A DNA stretch of 64,000 nucleotides. Origin: an uncultured Acetatifactor sp. (GTDB lineage: Bacteria > Bacillota > Clostridia > Lachnospirales > Lachnospiraceae). This document shows, in pieces, positions 51,990 through 60,084 of this stretch (positions are counted from its first letter, which is position 1; every line of letters begins with the position of its first letter). Made by a program: the position numbers and the translations under genes. The stretch is from positions 81,444 to 145,443 of the forward strand of contig CAJUIA010000007.1 of assembly GCA_910586485.1 (NCBI GenBank), given 5' to 3'. The notes under the pieces were generated by a model. The model worked only from the letters and a program-made list of their open reading frames with translations, had not been told where the DNA came from and ran no database searches.

Positions 51990-52050
51990 AAAATACCCCT
52001 GTACCCTTTTTTTAAATATATCCGTACAGGGGTGAAACTATGCCTGTGAA

Positions 52051-53157
52051 TCAGTTCTCCATAAATGCCGGAACTCTTTCATAAATTTCCGGAAATCCGA
52101 AAATCACGTCCATATATTTGGGTCCCCATTTGCCGAGGGCTCTGATACTTCCGTCCAGACGAAAGCAGAGCTTCAGCTGATTTTCTCCATAGGGGAAATA
52201 AAAGCTCATGTTTCCATTCTCCGGATCTACCTCCCAATGCAGCACCTGCAGCATGGCTTTTATCTTCTCCGGATCATATTCCACCGCGTCAGTTTCAGTC
52301 CGGTACATCAACAATGTCTCGGCTTCTGCATCCCAAACTTCCTCTACCTGTATTCCTCCCCCTCGATCGCTGTTAACATCATCCCCGCTAAAGTTATAAA
52401 GAATATATCCATATCCCATTTTTTCCAGGTAGTTCATCATTTCATTCAGCTCCGTCAAACCTCCAAAATACTCGCTGAAAATAAGACACCACTCCCACAG
52501 GAGCGCTGTTTCCGTTCCGGTATCATTTATTCCATAAGCAGCCGGCAGTCTGGTATAATATATCGTTCCCTCTTCCAACTGAAGACTGCTGAAATCTGTC
52601 CTCACCCCATAAATATCACCGGTCTCACCATCCAGAAGCAGCTTAACCACAGGATTCCCTTCAAGCCCCAGTTCCATGTACCATAATATAAAATTTACGC
52701 CTCCTGCAAAATCATCACTGTAAATGACGCACCTCTTCCAATCCAGCAGCTCATAGGAAAACGCTTCCTCCGGCAGCACTTCCAGGTTCCAGGCCAGTAT
52801 GGAAACCCCCACCGAATCATAACAATAGGTTCCCAGCCAGTCCCTGATTTCCGAAGTGATTTCCATGTCCTGCACCGACACATAATATTGCTCTCCCTCT
52901 GCCAGCCCGGCGGCAAACTTCTCCATCCGCTTATACAGGCCGGTCTCGTACCCAGTATTAAAGGAGGTAATATCCACTTCTTCCGGACTCTTCGTCACGA
53001 TCTCACGGCATCTCATCTTATCCTGCATGTCGAACACCAGCCTTGGCCCAAGAAACGCAGTACTGATTAACAGTAACAGACCCAGCACGCCCAGGCTGTA
53101 CTCGAAAGCAATGTTTTTCTTATATTCCCTTTTCTTTCCGCCTCTTTTTAGCTCCAT
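52051..53157 (-). CDS. Membrane-anchored protein of unknown function linked to the histidine kinase
   Basis: A 368-residue protein with a basic N-terminus and one signal-anchor helix (about residues 18-40). The outer part is mixed alpha/beta and acidic with no recognised domain (for example SVQDMEITSEIRDWLGTYC, KLLLDGETGDIYGVRTDF, MLQVLHWEVDPENG). Part of it, with 'LLLDGETGDIYG', hints at a PepSY-like beta unit, but this is weak. Its start overlaps the end of the histidine kinase by 38 bases, so the three genes form one operon and it may modulate the kinase. Confidence 0.7.
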   Translation of the reverse strand: MELKRGGKKREYKKNIAFEYSLGVLGLLLLISTAFLGPRLVFDMQDKMRCREIVTKSPEEVDITSFNTGYETGLYKRMEKFAAGLAEGEQYYVSVQDMEITSEIRDWLGTYCYDSVGVSILAWNLEVLPEEAFSYELLDWKRCVIYSDDFAGGVNFILWYMELGLEGNPVVKLLLDGETGDIYGVRTDFSSLQLEEGTIYYTRLPAAYGINDTGTETALLWEWCLIFSEYFGGLTELNEMMNYLEKMGYGYILYNFSGDDVNSDRGGGIQVEEVWDAEAETLLMYRTETDAVEYDPEKIKAMLQVLHWEVDPENGNMSFYFPYGENQLKLCFRLDGSIRALGKWGPKYMDVIFGFPEIYERVPAFMEN

Positions 53158-54652
53158 AACTGCTCCGCCTTTGTCCCGCGCCGATTACACCCGCTGCTCT
53201 TTCTCTGGCCGACCTGCTGTCTTCGCTCACAGGCAATTCTGTTGGAAATATTACCTTCATCACGGTTCCCTCTCCCAGCCGGCTGTCTATCTTCAGGGTT
53301 CCCCCGTGAAGGTAGATGATCTTATGGCAAAGCGCCATACCAATACCGGCTCCGCCTTCTTTCCTTGAGCGGGATTTGTCCACCATGTAAAATGCCTCCG
53401 TGATCCGCCCGATCTCATCGAGAGGAATCCCTCTTCCGTTATCCACTACCTTCACTTCGTAAGCCCCGGACAATGCCGTACCCTTCAACAGAATAAACCC
53501 CTTTTCCCCCTTATCCATAGCCTTGGCCGCGTTATCCAGCAGGTTATAGAAAAGGGAAAGCAGCAGCTCCTCATCCCCTCGGATAATGCCTCTGTCCATC
53601 TCTACCTTGCCCTTGATCCCCCGCTGTTCCCAGACGGGGCGCACGGTAGCACGGATATTTTCTTCCAGTTTTCTGGTTTGAACAGGCTTAAACAGGATCG
53701 GATTCTTATCCATACTCACCAGGTCAAGCAGCTTGTGCGAGAGGCTTTCCAGTCTTCTTCCCTGACTGTAAATATAATAGGTACTCTCTGCCTGCTCTTC
53801 CGGGCTCAGCTTCATGGTATTGAGCATATCTGCATAACCGATAATTGAAGTCAGCGGTGTTTTCAATTCATGGGCAAAAGCGGCGGTAAAATCCTCCTGC
53901 TGTTTCGCCTCTAAGATCTTAGCTTCCATTTGTTCCACCAGCTTATCCGCCATACGGTTAAAGTCCCGTGCCAGCTGTCCGATTTCATCATTGCTTCGGT
54001 TACCGCTGCGAAGCTCGAAGCTTCCGTCCGCAATCCGCCTTGCAGTCCGCCCCAGGCTTCGGATGGGTCTTGTGATATATCTGGACAATAAATAGATACA
54101 TACCCCCCCCATTGCCAAAAACACGCCTAATACAATGCGGTACTGCGTGATCATCCCCTGCCGGATCCCGTAGATCTCCGTAAGCTCTTTGCTCATTCCT
54201 AGATAAAGCGGCGTTTCCGTTTCCGCTTTCATCACGTTTATCAAAAAGAAGCCCTCATCCGTGCGGTTGATCTTATAACACCAGCCGCTTGTCCCTCTGA
54301 GCGCCTCCCTGAGATTTTCCGTTTCCTGCAGAAGCCCGTTTCCTGCTATATACTCTTCTCCGTATATCCAAACGTCATCATTCATAACAAAGCAATGACT
54401 GCCGTCACGTTCCACATTATTTAAGATGCTGTCCAAGGTACGACCCACTGCATAATCCTCTCCATACTCCACAGTGGAACGGTATCCCATCTCAAACAGA
54501 ACGCGGAACATTCTGCTCTCACCGATTCCCCGTTCAATCTCTCTGTCCAGCAGAGCAGAAAAGTCTGAGGACAGCATCCAGATGCCGAAAAGGGTAAAGA
54601 TCAGCGTCAGTAATACGGTTGTGGTTAAAAATAATTTATCTGCAAATTTCAA
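53120..54652 (-). CDS. Sensor histidine kinase (HAMP, HisKA, HATPase)
   Basis: A 510-residue kinase with two transmembrane helices (about 7-29 and 172-190) and an outer sensor of about 140 residues. It has a HAMP domain (RYITRPIRSLGRTARRIADG), the dimerisation box with the phospho-His (AAFAHELKTPLTSIIGY, near residue 263) and the ATPase boxes NLLDNAAKAM, VVDNGRGIP and GAGIGMALC. The start is TTG at 54652 after GGAGAT. The signal is unknown. Partner: the regulator just upstream. Confidence 0.92.
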   Translation of the reverse strand: MKFADKLFLTTTVLLTLIFTLFGIWMLSSDFSALLDREIERGIGESRMFRVLFEMGYRSTVEYGEDYAVGRTLDSILNNVERDGSHCFVMNDDVWIYGEEYIAGNGLLQETENLREALRGTSGWCYKINRTDEGFFLINVMKAETETPLYLGMSKELTEIYGIRQGMITQYRIVLGVFLAMGGVCIYLLSRYITRPIRSLGRTARRIADGSFELRSGNRSNDEIGQLARDFNRMADKLVEQMEAKILEAKQQEDFTAAFAHELKTPLTSIIGYADMLNTMKLSPEEQAESTYYIYSQGRRLESLSHKLLDLVSMDKNPILFKPVQTRKLEENIRATVRPVWEQRGIKGKVEMDRGIIRGDEELLLSLFYNLLDNAAKAMDKGEKGFILLKGTALSGAYEVKVVDNGRGIPLDEIGRITEAFYMVDKSRSRKEGGAGIGMALCHKIIYLHGGTLKIDSRLGEGTVMKVIFPTELPVSEDSRSARERAAGVIGAGQRRSSYGAKKRRKEKGI

Positions 54653-54693
54653 AATCTATCTCCAAATAAGCATGAGTTGAAATACGGTATTGC

Positions 54694-55359
54694 CTATTCG
54701 TCCTTCATGCCTTCCAGCCTGTATCCCACCTTGTAAACTGCTGCAATCTCCTTGTCCCAGCCCAGCTTCTTTTTCAGCCGCTGGATATGCAGATCCACCG
54801 TCCTGCTTTGTCCCATGTAATCCCCGCCCCAGACAGACTCATACATGGTCTCCCGGTAAAGGGCGATATTCTGATTTCTGGCAAGCAGAAGCAGCAGATC
54901 AAACTCCTTCATGGTAAGCGGAATCTCCATCCCGTTTCGCGTAACCGACCTGGAAGCCGTGTCAATGACTACGTCATGAACCTGAAGCTGTGTCTCTTCC
55001 TTATGGTACCGCCGAAGCACGGCCTCTACTCTGGCAAGCAGCTCCACAATTTCAAAGGGCTTTGTCAAGTAATCGTCCGCCCCCATTTTCAGCCCCTTTA
55101 CCTTATTATCCGTACTTCCCAATGCAGTCAGAAAAATCACCGGCAGCCCAAGCGTTCTGGCATAATCCATCAGCTCATATCCGTTAATTCCCGGAAGCAT
55201 AATGTCCAGCAGTACCAGATCAAAATGTCCGCCGTCCATCAAGTCCGCGGCCTTTTCTCCGTCCGGCGCCCAGACGCACTCATAGCCGGCTCTGCACAGA
55301 TTCATCCTGATCAGCCGTGCAATCGGCTCTTCATCCTCCGCTATCAATATCTTTATCAT
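54694..55359 (-). CDS. OmpR-family response regulator
   Basis: A 221-residue regulator with a receiver domain (acidic pair EDEE, phospho-acceptor Asp in LVLLDIMLPG, Thr in FLTALG, Lys in YLTKPFE) and a winged-helix output (LTMKEFDLLLLLARN, RTVDLHIQRLKKKLG). The ATG at 55359 has AAGGGGTGG upstream; a longer frame reaches 55476 but crosses the likely operator. Regulator, kinase and accessory protein are one operon. The 11-bp direct repeat upstream suggests autoregulation. Confidence 0.94.
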   Translation of the reverse strand: MIKILIAEDEEPIARLIRMNLCRAGYECVWAPDGEKAADLMDGGHFDLVLLDIMLPGINGYELMDYARTLGLPVIFLTALGSTDNKVKGLKMGADDYLTKPFEIVELLARVEAVLRRYHKEETQLQVHDVVIDTASRSVTRNGMEIPLTMKEFDLLLLLARNQNIALYRETMYESVWGGDYMGQSRTVDLHIQRLKKKLGWDKEIAAVYKVGYRLEGMKDE

Positions 55360-55409
55360 ATATATCCACCCCTTTGTACTTCTTTCCGACCGCCATCCGT
55401 AACGGATGT

Positions 55410-55442
55410 ATGATACACTAGACTTGTATCGGACTTGTATCC
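55410..55442 (-). promoter_or_regulatory. Direct-repeat operator and -10 of the response regulator operon
   Basis: On the plus strand GACTTGTATC-G and GACTTGTATC-C (55421-55431, 55432-55442) are consecutive 11-base direct repeats, one helical turn apart, as OmpR-type regulators use. A -10 TATCAT (55415-55410) follows on the minus strand, and the -35 position (ACAAGT) lies inside the repeats, consistent with an activator-dependent promoter. Confidence 0.6.
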
Positions 55443-55714
55443 GTCTTTTCTTCCTCCGCCTCCAGCCTAAACACACCGTCCTTCTCTGTAATCATAGCCT
55501 CTCCCGTTCCGTCGTACAAATCTTCTGCAGCCGGACGGATTCCCGCCGGCTTCTTAGATTTTATCACAAATCGCGGTATTCTACAACTATTCGTCTGTGA
55601 ATTCCCAAGGCCGGCTGGTTTGTGCGATATTGAATGCTGTCAAAGACTGCGTAATTCCAATGTCTTTTGTTGTTTATGATATTTAAACACGGCATGAAAA
55701 ATATTTAAAAATAA

Positions 55715-55743
55715 TTGACAGTCACTTGATATTGTACTATAAT
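55715..55743 (+). promoter_or_regulatory. Consensus promoter of the small secreted protein gene
   Basis: TTGACA (55715-55720), 17 bases, TATAAT (55738-55743): a perfect vegetative promoter, 40 bases before the ATG. The next gene, the two-domain lipoprotein, is probably read from it too. Confidence 0.8.
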
Positions 55744-55783
55744 CCGATTTGTAAAATATATTTTAACAGGAGGTACTATAGAT

Positions 55784-56164
55784 ATGAAAAAAATGGTTAT
55801 CAAGCATTCTCAAAGGAGACTGCCACAAAGGGTTGCTGCTTTGTCTCTGGCACTTGTATTACTTTACAGCCAGGGAATGACCACGGCAGCGGCCACAGTA
55901 GACGCAGTTCAGCGTTCTGGACATGTATGTGCATTTTCGCTGAATTATATTGTCCCTGTTATTACAAGTTCTTACACTCATGAATACCGAAATGGTATTC
56001 AAATAGATCAAAACGGGAATAGTTCTCCAGCTTTTTCAACATGTACTGTATGTACTTTGGAGTATCACGCCATCTGGAAATGTGCCTGCGGAAAAACGAA
56101 CGGCCCCCATACCTGGACCGAAATCACACATTCTGACTGCGGAATACCGCCAAGAGAAATTTAA
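55784..56164 (+). CDS. Small secreted Cys/His-rich protein of unknown function
   Basis: A 126-residue exported protein (signal region to about residue 37, MTTAAATV). The mature part of roughly 90 residues has six cysteines and several histidines: HVCAF, STCTVCTLEYH, WKCACGK and SDCG. A CxxC...CxC arrangement suggests metal binding or disulfides. No named family is recognised. AGGAGG lies 12 bases upstream of the ATG, and the promoter is perfect. It lies 36 bases before the two-domain lipoprotein, so the two may work together. Confidence 0.75.
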   Translation: MKKMVIKHSQRRLPQRVAALSLALVLLYSQGMTTAAATVDAVQRSGHVCAFSLNYIVPVITSSYTHEYRNGIQIDQNGNSSPAFSTCTVCTLEYHAIWKCACGKTNGPHTWTEITHSDCGIPPREI

Positions 56165-56200
56165 AATTAATCTAACTGATACAATGGAGAGGAATCCTTC

Positions 56201-58531
56201 ATGCAAACCCTTCAAAACAATTTTAAACATTATATCAAACTTAGCTTTGCAGCTCTGCTGTCAGCTACTCTTTTATTATCCGGCTGCGAGGATTCCTCCA
56301 GGACCTCCGGCCAGACGGAAAATATAAATTTCCATATTATTGAAAAGGTGATTCCCGATCCAAAGAAAATCTTTGACAATGACCCTGAAAATCAGGGCCG
56401 GAATATTTTTCCGGGCATGACGGATTCCGACTTTCAAAAATCCATGTTTGCCGATGCAAAGCTGAACCTTATACAAGAAGATTCCTTCTCTGATGACGGA
56501 AAATTGTGCTTTTTATATAACATAGCATATGTTACGGATGGAGACAAAAATTTCCCCAGCAGCACTGTCAACTACTCTCTTTATGTACTGGAAGCCCCTT
56601 ATGAGGAATGGCGCTGTTATACCCTTACTCCGGACTGCTGGTCCTCCGAGCTTTCCTTTATTAGCCCTGGCCGCATCCTGGGCGTCAGCGATCAGGGCAT
56701 CTACCTTGGGCTGTATTTTATAAATGACCAAAACCGCCTTGTTCCCGGCGGCATCGGCCTTTGCAGCTGGGATGGTAGCTGCAGGCTTTTGGAGGAACTA
56801 AATACGGAATTTGATTTTGAGGATCCTCTGCTGTTTGAAAATCTCAGGCTGCACTCTGCCGGTGAAACGCTGTATGCCGTTTCGGGAGACCTTACGGAAA
56901 ACGGCAGCAGCTTTTCTTCCTACGACGCGCAGTTTCAGCCCCTCAGCTCCAAAAACCTGGAAAACCGGCTGTCCGGCTGTATTTCTACGGATTCCGGGCC
57001 GCTTTGGTATGGTTTTGACCAGGACCAGCAGCTTACCGTCTGGGATCAGCCTGACGGTAAAAAGCTCTTCTCTCTGGGGAGCATGGTAAATACCTTCTCT
57101 GACTTTCAGCTCACCCGATCTGCCACTGGAGATTTTGTCCTGGCAGATGTCAGCGGGATCTGGACAGGAGACGGAAATTCCCCCCTGCAGAAAGTTCTTT
57201 CCTTTACGGAAATGGGATATACCCTGCAGGAGCTGTTCGCCGTAACGATCAACGAAGACAACAGCATCTCTCTCCTGGTCCGCTTTGAGGATGAATTGTA
57301 CTTATTGACTCTGGAACAGACGGAGAATGCGGAAACCCAGGAAATCACGCTGGTTTCCTATATGGCACCAGCTTTATCCAATGTGGCTGCCGCCTTTAAC
57401 CGCCAAAGCGACAAGTACCATATTACCCTTATTGACCCTTCCTTTGCAAATGACAGTGAAGATTATCTCAAACAGCTTCAGTTAGAGCTGGCCGCAGGCA
57501 GGGGGCCTGACCTGATCAGTCCCTGGGTCATCGACCTGGAGGACTGTATCGGGAACGGTTATCTTGAGCCTTTGGATGATCTCATTGAGGATCCTTCAGA
57601 ATATTGGCCTGCCTGTCTGGAAAACGGCAGAACAAACGGCATTTTATACGCTGTTCCATACCGTACGGCCCTGTCCTTCATGGCCACCTCCAAATCTGTG
57701 GCCAAAGATTTGAATACCTGGACGCTGGAACAGATGATCAGCGCAGTCAGAAATTCATCTGCCGAAGCTTTGCAGATGGGCCTTAATAGTCTGGATCTGG
57801 TGCTGCAATATGGCCTGATGACCCCTGACAACCCGCAGTTCATCGACTATGAAGCAGGTGTCAGCCATCTGACGGAACAGCCCTTTCTGGATTTTTTGGA
57901 GTTTGCAAAAGAATATGGCGACACTTTAAATTACTCCGACCAAAGCCAGGCGGCCGAATACTATGCCAACGGCCGGCTTGCCGCTTATTATCTTACGATG
58001 AATCAGCCCTCAGAGCTGCTGTTTGCCTCCGCCTGCTTCCAGGATCAGGGAGTGCTGATCGGCCTGCCTTCAGCGGAAGGCCGCGGTGTACGCATGAGTT
58101 CCGATCTGCTCTGCTTAAACAGCAATTCACAGTATAAGGAGGGCGCAAAAGAATTTCTCCGCTACCTGATTTCTGCAGAAGGACAAAACCGCTTTGTTCT
58201 GAATTACAATCAGTATTACCGATACGGCGTTTTTTCCTGCCGCAGGGATGTAACGGAAACGGTTTTGAACAATTACCAGCAAAATACAAATAAGGAAAGC
58301 TCTGTTTCCTACCTGGGTATCACCGCAAAAACGGCGCCTCTCACCGATAAGCAGGTAGAACAATTCTGGGCCCTGTTTGAGGATGCAAGTTATGATTTTC
58401 CTTGGCCCCAGGAAATATATGAGATTGCCTGCGAAGAACTACAGCCCTTCTTTGCCGGGGACTGCTCCGCGGAGGAAGCCGCAGAGAAGCTTGATAACCG
58501 GGTACAGCTTTACCTGGACGAACGCAGATAA
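56201..58531 (+). CDS. Two-domain lipoprotein: propeller-like N-terminus plus solute-binding-protein fold (paralogue)
   Basis: A 776-residue lipoprotein (lipobox LLSGC, Cys29). It has the same plan as the protein at 41806-44025: a beta-rich N-terminal half (about 60-385), then a family 1 binding-protein-like half (ITLVSYMAPALSNVAAAFNRQSDKY, ELAAGRGPDLISPWV, TNGILYAVPYRTALSF) ending in AAEKLDNRVQLYLDERR. There is no adjacent ABC permease. A sugar- or oligomer-sensing role beside the two-component system is possible but inferred. GGAGAGG is upstream of the ATG. Confidence 0.8.
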   Translation: MQTLQNNFKHYIKLSFAALLSATLLLSGCEDSSRTSGQTENINFHIIEKVIPDPKKIFDNDPENQGRNIFPGMTDSDFQKSMFADAKLNLIQEDSFSDDGKLCFLYNIAYVTDGDKNFPSSTVNYSLYVLEAPYEEWRCYTLTPDCWSSELSFISPGRILGVSDQGIYLGLYFINDQNRLVPGGIGLCSWDGSCRLLEELNTEFDFEDPLLFENLRLHSAGETLYAVSGDLTENGSSFSSYDAQFQPLSSKNLENRLSGCISTDSGPLWYGFDQDQQLTVWDQPDGKKLFSLGSMVNTFSDFQLTRSATGDFVLADVSGIWTGDGNSPLQKVLSFTEMGYTLQELFAVTINEDNSISLLVRFEDELYLLTLEQTENAETQEITLVSYMAPALSNVAAAFNRQSDKYHITLIDPSFANDSEDYLKQLQLELAAGRGPDLISPWVIDLEDCIGNGYLEPLDDLIEDPSEYWPACLENGRTNGILYAVPYRTALSFMATSKSVAKDLNTWTLEQMISAVRNSSAEALQMGLNSLDLVLQYGLMTPDNPQFIDYEAGVSHLTEQPFLDFLEFAKEYGDTLNYSDQSQAAEYYANGRLAAYYLTMNQPSELLFASACFQDQGVLIGLPSAEGRGVRMSSDLLCLNSNSQYKEGAKEFLRYLISAEGQNRFVLNYNQYYRYGVFSCRRDVTETVLNNYQQNTNKESSVSYLGITAKTAPLTDKQVEQFWALFEDASYDFPWPQEIYEIACEELQPFFAGDCSAEEAAEKLDNRVQLYLDERR

Positions 58532-58561
58532 CTTTATTCAAACAAAGAAAAGTGCAACCGA

Positions 58562-58588
58562 ACACTTTCCGGCAAAAAACATATGATA
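58562..58588 (+). promoter_or_regulatory. Possible sporulation (sigma-E/K) promoter of cotJ
   Basis: AC, 16 bases, CATATGATA fits the sigma-K pattern (AC-N16-CATAnnnTA) and is close to sigma-E -10 elements. It lies 34 bases upstream of cotJA. Such loose patterns occur by chance, so this is tentative. Confidence 0.35.
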
Positions 58589-58621
58589 ATACTAACCAAA
58601 AAGAAACAGAAAGGACGCAAA

Positions 58622-58789
58622 ATGCAGGATCATAAATGCGAAAATAATATTAACGAATTTCCCGTTGCCATGGCATATGTCCCCTGGCAGAAATTCAGCA
58701 GATTATTTGACGATCTGGAAAAAGCATACTGCACCGGGACCATATTCCCTGAGCTGGATAAACCTTTCACAGGAAGGAGATGCGTCTGA
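58622..58789 (+). CDS. cotJA: CotJA, spore-coat associated protein
   Basis: A 55-residue protein with the CotJA core PVAMAYVPWQKFSRLFDD and the Cys-containing tail ending in PFTGRRCV. The ATG at 58622 follows AAGGACG; an earlier ATG at 58583 lacks a site. Its stop overlaps the start of cotJB (TGATG). It is the first gene of the cotJABC operon, made in the mother cell. Confidence 0.9.
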   Translation: MQDHKCENNINEFPVAMAYVPWQKFSRLFDDLEKAYCTGTIFPELDKPFTGRRCV

Positions 58790-59043
58790 TGGGCCGAAAA
58801 GAACAGCTTTTAAAAGACATTGGTATTGTAAGCTTCGTGGTAATTGAGCTTGCTCTCTACCTTGATACCCACCCCACGGACCGCAACGCCATGGAATACT
58901 TTAATCACTACAGCAATATTCGGAGACAAATGACGAAAGAATTCTCCGCAAACTACTATCCTTTGACCCTTGATATGACAGAATGCGGCAAAGAATGGGG
59001 ATGGGGCGCAGCACCCTTGCCCTGGGAAGGAGGATGTGCATAA
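58789..59043 (+). CDS. cotJB: CotJB, spore-coat protein
   Basis: An 84-residue CotJB with the core FVVIELALYLDTHPTDRNAMEYF and C-terminal GKEWGWGAAPLPWEGG. The ATG at 58789 is used, with AAGGAG 9 bases upstream; an ATG three codons earlier abuts the site. It overlaps cotJA by one base. Confidence 0.92.
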   Translation: MGRKEQLLKDIGIVSFVVIELALYLDTHPTDRNAMEYFNHYSNIRRQMTKEFSANYYPLTLDMTECGKEWGWGAAPLPWEGGCA

Positions 59044-59619
59044 ATGTGGAATTATGAAAAAAGACTGGAATTCCCCGTAAATATCAAGAATCCCAACGCC
59101 ATGCTGGCGCAGGCGATTATCTCCCAGTACGGCGGACCGGACGGTGAGATGGGAGCCAGCATGCGCTACCTCTCCCAGCGCTACTCCATGCCGGACCGTG
59201 AAGTGGCCGGTTTGCTGACCGATATAGGTACTGAGGAACTGGCACATCTGGAGATGGTGGCAACTATCGTACACCAGCTGACCAGAAACCTGTCAATGGA
59301 GGAAATCGAAAAGAGCGGCTTTGCCAATTACTACGTAGATCACACCATAGGTGTATGGCCCCAGGCCGCTTCCGGCTTTCCCTTCACAGCAGCTCAGTTT
59401 CAGGTCACAGGTGACCCTGTCACTGATCTGATGGAGGATATGGCAGCGGAGCAAAAAGCACGCACCACCTATGACAACATTCTCCGTCTGATTGACGACC
59501 CCGATGTGTGCGAGCCCATTAAGTTCCTGCGTATGCGCGAAGTCGTGCATTTCCAGCGTTTCGGTGAAGCAAACCGGGAAGATTGTAGTAAATCGAAACA
59601 CACAAAATACAATCACTAA
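59044..59619 (+). CDS. cotJC: CotJC, manganese-catalase-like spore protein with an odd C-terminus
   Basis: A 191-residue ferritin-like protein. The di-metal ligands are in LLTDIGTEELAHLEMV, MAAEQKARTTYDNI and MREVVHFQRF. It matches CotJC well up to FGEA near residue 176, but the last 15 residues (NREDCSKSKHTKYNH) do not resemble the usual CotJC tail. The gene may have been cut and re-ended at the boundary of an inserted segment, since the DNA then turns AT-rich and non-coding. Confidence 0.88.
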   Translation: MWNYEKRLEFPVNIKNPNAMLAQAIISQYGGPDGEMGASMRYLSQRYSMPDREVAGLLTDIGTEELAHLEMVATIVHQLTRNLSMEEIEKSGFANYYVDHTIGVWPQAASGFPFTAAQFQVTGDPVTDLMEDMAAEQKARTTYDNILRLIDDPDVCEPIKFLRMREVVHFQRFGEANREDCSKSKHTKYNH

Positions 59620-59769
59620 GACGCATACCCACACGCCCCTCAAAGCTGTGGACTTCGGCTTTCGCACAAAAAGAAAGGACAAGTTTGGATTATCCCTATC
59701 GCATGAAGGGAATGGAACAGAAAAAAGGTTTCTGCAACATAGATATTCATTTATGCCTTAATTACCCTT

Positions 59770-59849
59770 TATCAATGGCAAACCGCCAAGTCAAGGATTT
59801 ACCGCTTTAGCGGTGTTTACATCCTTGACTTGGCGGTTTGGCGTTGATA
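59770..59849. repeat. 80-bp inverted repeat with internal hairpin (MITE-like)
   Basis: The arms at 59779-59798 and 59821-59840 are perfect 20-bp complements (CAAACCGCCAAGTCAAGGAT). TATCAA and TTGATA extend them outwards with three mismatches. The 22-base loop itself folds (ACCGC, TTTA, GCGGT). No transposase is beside it. It could be a small non-autonomous element, the end of an integrated element, or a very long transcription stop. Confidence 0.8.
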
Positions 59850-59923
59850 GTCTGGGAAAGGCATAAAGAAGAATTTGCCGGGCTTGTATTTTTGCCTGCT
59901 GAAGATATAGAACAATAGAAACG

Positions 59924-59966
59924 CCGGGGAATGGCAGTCTGCGGACTGCTGTTTCCCGGTTTTTTG
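59924..59966 (+). terminator. Rho-independent terminator before the sigma-factor gene
   Basis: A stem built from CCGGG-GAA-GGCAGTC and GACTGC-TTTCCCGG, loop TGCG, is followed by six T residues. It would end transcripts coming from cotJ or the lost gene just upstream. Confidence 0.85.
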
Positions 59967-60084
59967 CTTGTTTTATTCGCCTAATCGTATATGATTATAT
60001 ATATGGCTGTTAGAAAAAACAAAAAAATTAAAAATGTTTGTAACAAATCGCACTTGAAAAGAACTAACAATATGAGGTGCTGAT

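Larger units (their letters stand above)
55360..55783. other. 424-base divergent control region
   Basis: It holds the promoter and direct repeats of the response regulator (minus), a perfect 13-base palindrome ATCCGTAACGGAT-type sequence at 55395-55407, and the consensus promoter of the small secreted protein (plus). A 25-codon minus-strand frame (55418-55495) with GGGAGAGG upstream ends just before the regulator. It may be a leader peptide or chance. The 55500-55700 stretch shows no other gene I can support. Confidence 0.6.
59620..60084. other. 465-base non-coding junction between cotJC and the AT-rich module
   Basis: It holds a long inverted repeat (59770-59849), a short frame at 59850-59919 reading VWERHKEEFAGLVFLPAEDIEQ before a stop (probably the 3' end of a lost gene) and a strong plus-strand terminator. 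An ECF-like TGTAAC at about 60039-60044 could be the -35 of the sigma-factor gene. I see no intact gene. Confidence 0.6.

Noticed and set aside
55418..55495. 25-codon minus-strand frame as a gene
   Set aside because: It has a good ribosome binding site, but its end coincides with the probable operator repeats and there is no similarity to a known peptide; kept only as a remark.
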